NCBI RefSeq assembly: GCF_029963765.1 | Contig: NZ_JALBYU010000001.1 | Coordinates: 124,001-188,000 of the forward strand | Direction: 5' to 3' | From: Pseudomonas sp. UYIF39 | Lineage (GTDB): Bacteria > Pseudomonadota > Gammaproteobacteria > Pseudomonadales > Pseudomonadaceae | DNA: 64,000 nucleotides | Part shown: in pieces, positions 61,700 to 64,000 of the stretch | Position numbering within the stretch: the stretch's first letter is position 1 | How the letters are laid out: each line of letters begins with the position of its first letter | The notes under the pieces: model-generated | Database searches by the model: none | Seen by the model: the letters and a program-made list of their open reading frames with translations, nothing else | Told to the model about the DNA's origin: nothing | Program-made: the position numbers and the translations under genes

Positions 61700-63004
61700 T
61701 CAGGACATCGCCGGTTGCAGGCGACCGGTCGAACGGCGATAGAGATACAGCGTCGCGCACAACGCACAGAGCGCGGCAAAACTCATCCAGTAACCGGGCG
61801 CAGCCTTGTCGCCGGTGTACTGGATCAGGAAGGTTGATATCGCCGGCGTGAAACCACCGAACACCGCCGTGGCCAGGCTATAAGCCAGGGAGAAACCGGC
61901 GACCCGAACTTCGACCGGCATGATTTCCGTCAGCGCGGCGATCATCGCGCCGTTGTACAAACCGTAAATGAACGACAACCACAGCAGCACCAACAGCATG
62001 TTGATGAAGCTCGGCGCCTGCACCAGATACGTCAGCGCCGGATACGCCGTGGCCAAGGTCAGCAGGGCCATGGCAATCAGCACCGGGCGACGGCCGATGC
62101 GATCCGACAGTGCACCGCCAATCGGCAGCCAGAAGAAGTTCGAAACGCCCACCAGCAAAGTCACCAGCAGCGCATCAGATGTACTCAGGTGCAGCACGGT
62201 TTTGCCAAAGGTCGGTGCGTAAACGGTGATCAGGTAAAACGCGGTGGTGGTCAGGGCGACCATCATCATCCCGGCGAACACGATCACCCAGTTCTGCGCC
62301 AACGTGCGGAACACATCGCCCATGCTCGGACGGTGTTTGCGGGCGGCGAACTCTTCGGTTTCCTCAAGGTTGCGACGCAGGAAAAAAATGAACGGCACGA
62401 TCATGCAGCCAACGAAAAACGGAATCCGCCAGCCCCAGTCGGCAATCATCGCCGGCGCCATCCATTGGTTCAGGCCATAGCCCAACGCTGCCGCGACAAT
62501 GATCGCCACTTGCTGGCTGGCCGACTGCCAACTGGTGAAGAAGCCTTTGTTGCCCGGCGTGGCGATTTCCGAGAGATACACCGAGACGCCACCCATTTCT
62601 GCGCCGGCCGAGAAGCCTTGCAACAAGCGGCCGATCAAGACGATGGCCGGGGCGAAGAGCCCGATGGTTTCGTAACCGGGCACCAGCACAATCAAAATCG
62701 TGCCGCTGGCCATGATCGACAGGGTGACGATCAACCCTTTGCGCCGGCCCACCTCATCGATATAAGCACCGAGCACCACGGCGCCCAACGGTCGCATCAG
62801 AAAGCCTGCGCCGAACACCGCGAAGGTCATCATCAGGGAGGCGAACTCGCTGCTGGCCGGGAAGAACACGGCAGCGATCTGCGTGGCGTAAAAGCCGAAA
62901 AGGAAGAAGTCGAATTGTTCGAGGAAGTTGCCCGAGGTGACCCGGAAAATCGCACTGGCCCGGGAGCGACCGGAAGTCGCGGGCCGTTGGGTTGATGCTG
63001 TCAT
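61700..63004 (-). CDS. MHS family citrate/tricarballylate-type proton symporter
   Basis: 434 residues, 12 helices. Signature segments are [88 protein letters not shown] and the [25 protein letters not shown] block, as in CitA/TcuC. It should import citrate, tricarballylate or aconitate with H+. The start MTAST has GGAGTACACGTCT upstream. The ModA-like protein gene follows in the same unit. Confidence 0.87.
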   Translation of the reverse strand: MTASTQRPATSGRSRASAIFRVTSGNFLEQFDFFLFGFYATQIAAVFFPASSEFASLMMTFAVFGAGFLMRPLGAVVLGAYIDEVGRRKGLIVTLSIMASGTILIVLVPGYETIGLFAPAIVLIGRLLQGFSAGAEMGGVSVYLSEIATPGNKGFFTSWQSASQQVAIIVAAALGYGLNQWMAPAMIADWGWRIPFFVGCMIVPFIFFLRRNLEETEEFAARKHRPSMGDVFRTLAQNWVIVFAGMMMVALTTTAFYLITVYAPTFGKTVLHLSTSDALLVTLLVGVSNFFWLPIGGALSDRIGRRPVLIAMALLTLATAYPALTYLVQAPSFINMLLVLLWLSFIYGLYNGAMIAALTEIMPVEVRVAGFSLAYSLATAVFGGFTPAISTFLIQYTGDKAAPGYWMSFAALCALCATLYLYRRSTGRLQPAMS

Positions 63005-63216
63005 AGACGTGTACTCCACCGCTTTTATGACGTGCACCGCCTGGACGCGGCGCACGGTTCTTATTGGGGCGGATAGTGGAGCAGGGTGATCGATATGTTA
63101 ATTGCATTGTTGGCATGCATTGATGTGTGAAACGGATCAATGCAATCCGTAAGGAATGATTCGCTGCCTATGCAGTCGGAGTTCTGGTACCGCGACATCA
63201 CAGGAGGATCACCCCC

Positions 63217-63525
63217 ATGAACAACAAATCCCTCATCGCCGCCTTGGCCATCGCCGCCGGCGTTGCCGGTATCAGTCCCATTGTTCAAGCAGATGACCCA
63301 CCGCAAAAAACCGTCCAGCCGGGGGTTAACAACGCCCGCGAACTGGTGAAGGGCGATCGTGCCCCCGACGTTTACCAGCGCAGCGAAAAAGCCTTGGTCA
63401 ACTGGAAGCAGAAAGGCCTGAAGGCGCCGAAGGCTCAGGCGCAGTGGGTGCAGATCAATGACAAGTACATGATGGTGATGATTACCAACGGGACGATTGT
63501 GGATATCACGCCAGTGGAGCGTTAA
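63217..63525 (+). CDS. RcnB family periplasmic protein
   Basis: 102 residues. A signal peptide (LIAALAIAAGVAGISPIVQA) precedes a region with KALVNWKQKGLKAPKAQAQWVQINDKYMMVMITNGTIVDI, the RcnB pattern of a Pro/Trp turn followed by a beta strand pair. E. coli RcnB takes part in nickel and cobalt homeostasis; no rcnA/rcnR is present here. AGGAGGATC precedes the ATG. Transcribed alone. Confidence 0.8.
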   Translation: MNNKSLIAALAIAAGVAGISPIVQADDPPQKTVQPGVNNARELVKGDRAPDVYQRSEKALVNWKQKGLKAPKAQAQWVQINDKYMMVMITNGTIVDITPVER

Positions 63526-63537
63526 ACCGTCGAAGGG

Positions 63538-64000
63538 CTATTCGCTGTGAGCGCGTACGGGGCTTTCAGTGCCCAACCGATACTGATTATTCCCACTGCG
63601 CTTCGCCTCATACATCGCCAGATCCGCAATATGGATCAACCGGTCCATGCTCGGCGCATGGTCCGGGAACACCGCGACCCCCAGGCTGGTGCCGATGTGT
63701 CGTTGATCATTACCGATGGTCACCGGTGGCGACAGTTCGACGAAGATTTTCTGGCAGATGCTGCGGGCTTCGTCTTGCAGGCTGTTGCCCTGGGACAGGC
63801 CTTGAAGGATGACCACAAACTCGTCGCCACCGATCCGGGCGACGGTATCGGTTGAGCGCAGGATTTTCTTCAGTCGGGTGGCGGTGGTGATCAGTACCCG
63901 GTCGCCGGCGGCATGGCCGTAATGATCGTTGATTGCCTTGAAACCATTGAGGTCGACAAACACCAGCGCAACCCTCGTGGCACTGATGCGCGCCTGTTCC
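63538..64000 (-). CDS. GGDEF domain protein, C-terminal part (diguanylate cyclase)
   Basis: The window contains the last 153 codons; the gene continues beyond the right edge. The active loop is intact (VARIGGDEFVVILQ), with the substrate Asp in FVDLNGFKAINDHYGHAAGD and the late LIHIADLAMYEAKRSGNNQY motif. It should make cyclic di-GMP. No inhibitory RxxD site is seen immediately before the GGDEF loop. Sensor domains, if any, lie outside the window. Confidence 0.9.
   Translation of the reverse strand, partial: EQARISATRVALVFVDLNGFKAINDHYGHAAGDRVLITTATRLKKILRSTDTVARIGGDEFVVILQGLSQGNSLQDEARSICQKIFVELSPPVTIGNDQRHIGTSLGVAVFPDHAPSMDRLIHIADLAMYEAKRSGNNQYRLGTESPVRAHSE

Overview
The window looks like chromosomal DNA of a fluorescent-group Pseudomonas. 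The grounds are high-GC coding sequence, the gene order catR / catBCA-benR-benABCD, Pseudomonas-type REP/REPIN elements (TGTAGGAGC...GCTTGCTCGCGA), a DUF1652 protein, an AlkC glycosylase and many LysR/AraC-regulated catabolic islands. I see no rRNA, tRNA, CRISPR array, insertion sequence or prophage. The species assignment is inference.

Layout. 1-6 kb: the start of a DapA-family gene (cut by the window edge), azlCD, several small proteins, a SRAP-domain protein, a solo sulfonate/nitrate-type binding protein and a polysaccharide deacetylase lipoprotein. 6-14.5 kb: a complete benzoate-to-beta-ketoadipate-enol-lactone route. benABCD turn benzoate into catechol, catA cleaves it, and catB and catC carry it on. 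CatR has an exact ATAC-N7-GTAT site before catB, and two exact TGCA-N6-GGNTA repeats 21 bp apart lie before benA, matching the BenR/XylS operator. No benzoate transporter gene is present. 14.5-17.3 kb: Nudix protein, small lipoproteins and a broken oxidoreductase. 17.4-20.7 kb: a puuB-puuR-puuA-like amine module. 20.9-26.4 kb: a rut-like island (flavin reductase, luciferase-like monooxygenase, a 50-residue ORF, an isochorismatase-type hydrolase and an NCS1 permease with an internal deletion), with an intact NCS1 permease on the other side of a shared control region.

26.4-31.7 kb: a decayed adhC-gfa formaldehyde operon beside a repeat, a lipoprotein, an adenosine-specific kinase-like protein and a 1162-residue membrane protein of unknown function. 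31.8-36.3 kb: a GlxA-type regulator, a nitrilase coupled to a YciI/CatC-like protein, dienelactone hydrolase, GST, DoxX and an orphan HvfA-type Cys-rich peptide without its modifying enzymes. 36.6-43 kb: glutaminase, N-acetylmuramidase, a ProA-like dehydrogenase, a BON protein and the cyanate island cynR / cynS / cynT, in which a REPIN separates cynS from cynT. 43-51 kb: small proteins, GNAT, GST, topB with a LexA-like box upstream, a papain-like/lipase-like fusion protein, DUF427 and a 690-bp inverted-repeat element with a GTTGCC microsatellite at its centre.

51-64 kb: lldD, an MHS transporter and a GMC dehydrogenase with a divergent LysR gene; alkC coupled to a KefC-type antiporter; a LysR / ModA-like / MHS set that fits trans-aconitate or tricarboxylate use (the ModA-like protein may be an aconitate isomerase); an RcnB-family protein; and the end of a GGDEF gene cut by the right edge.
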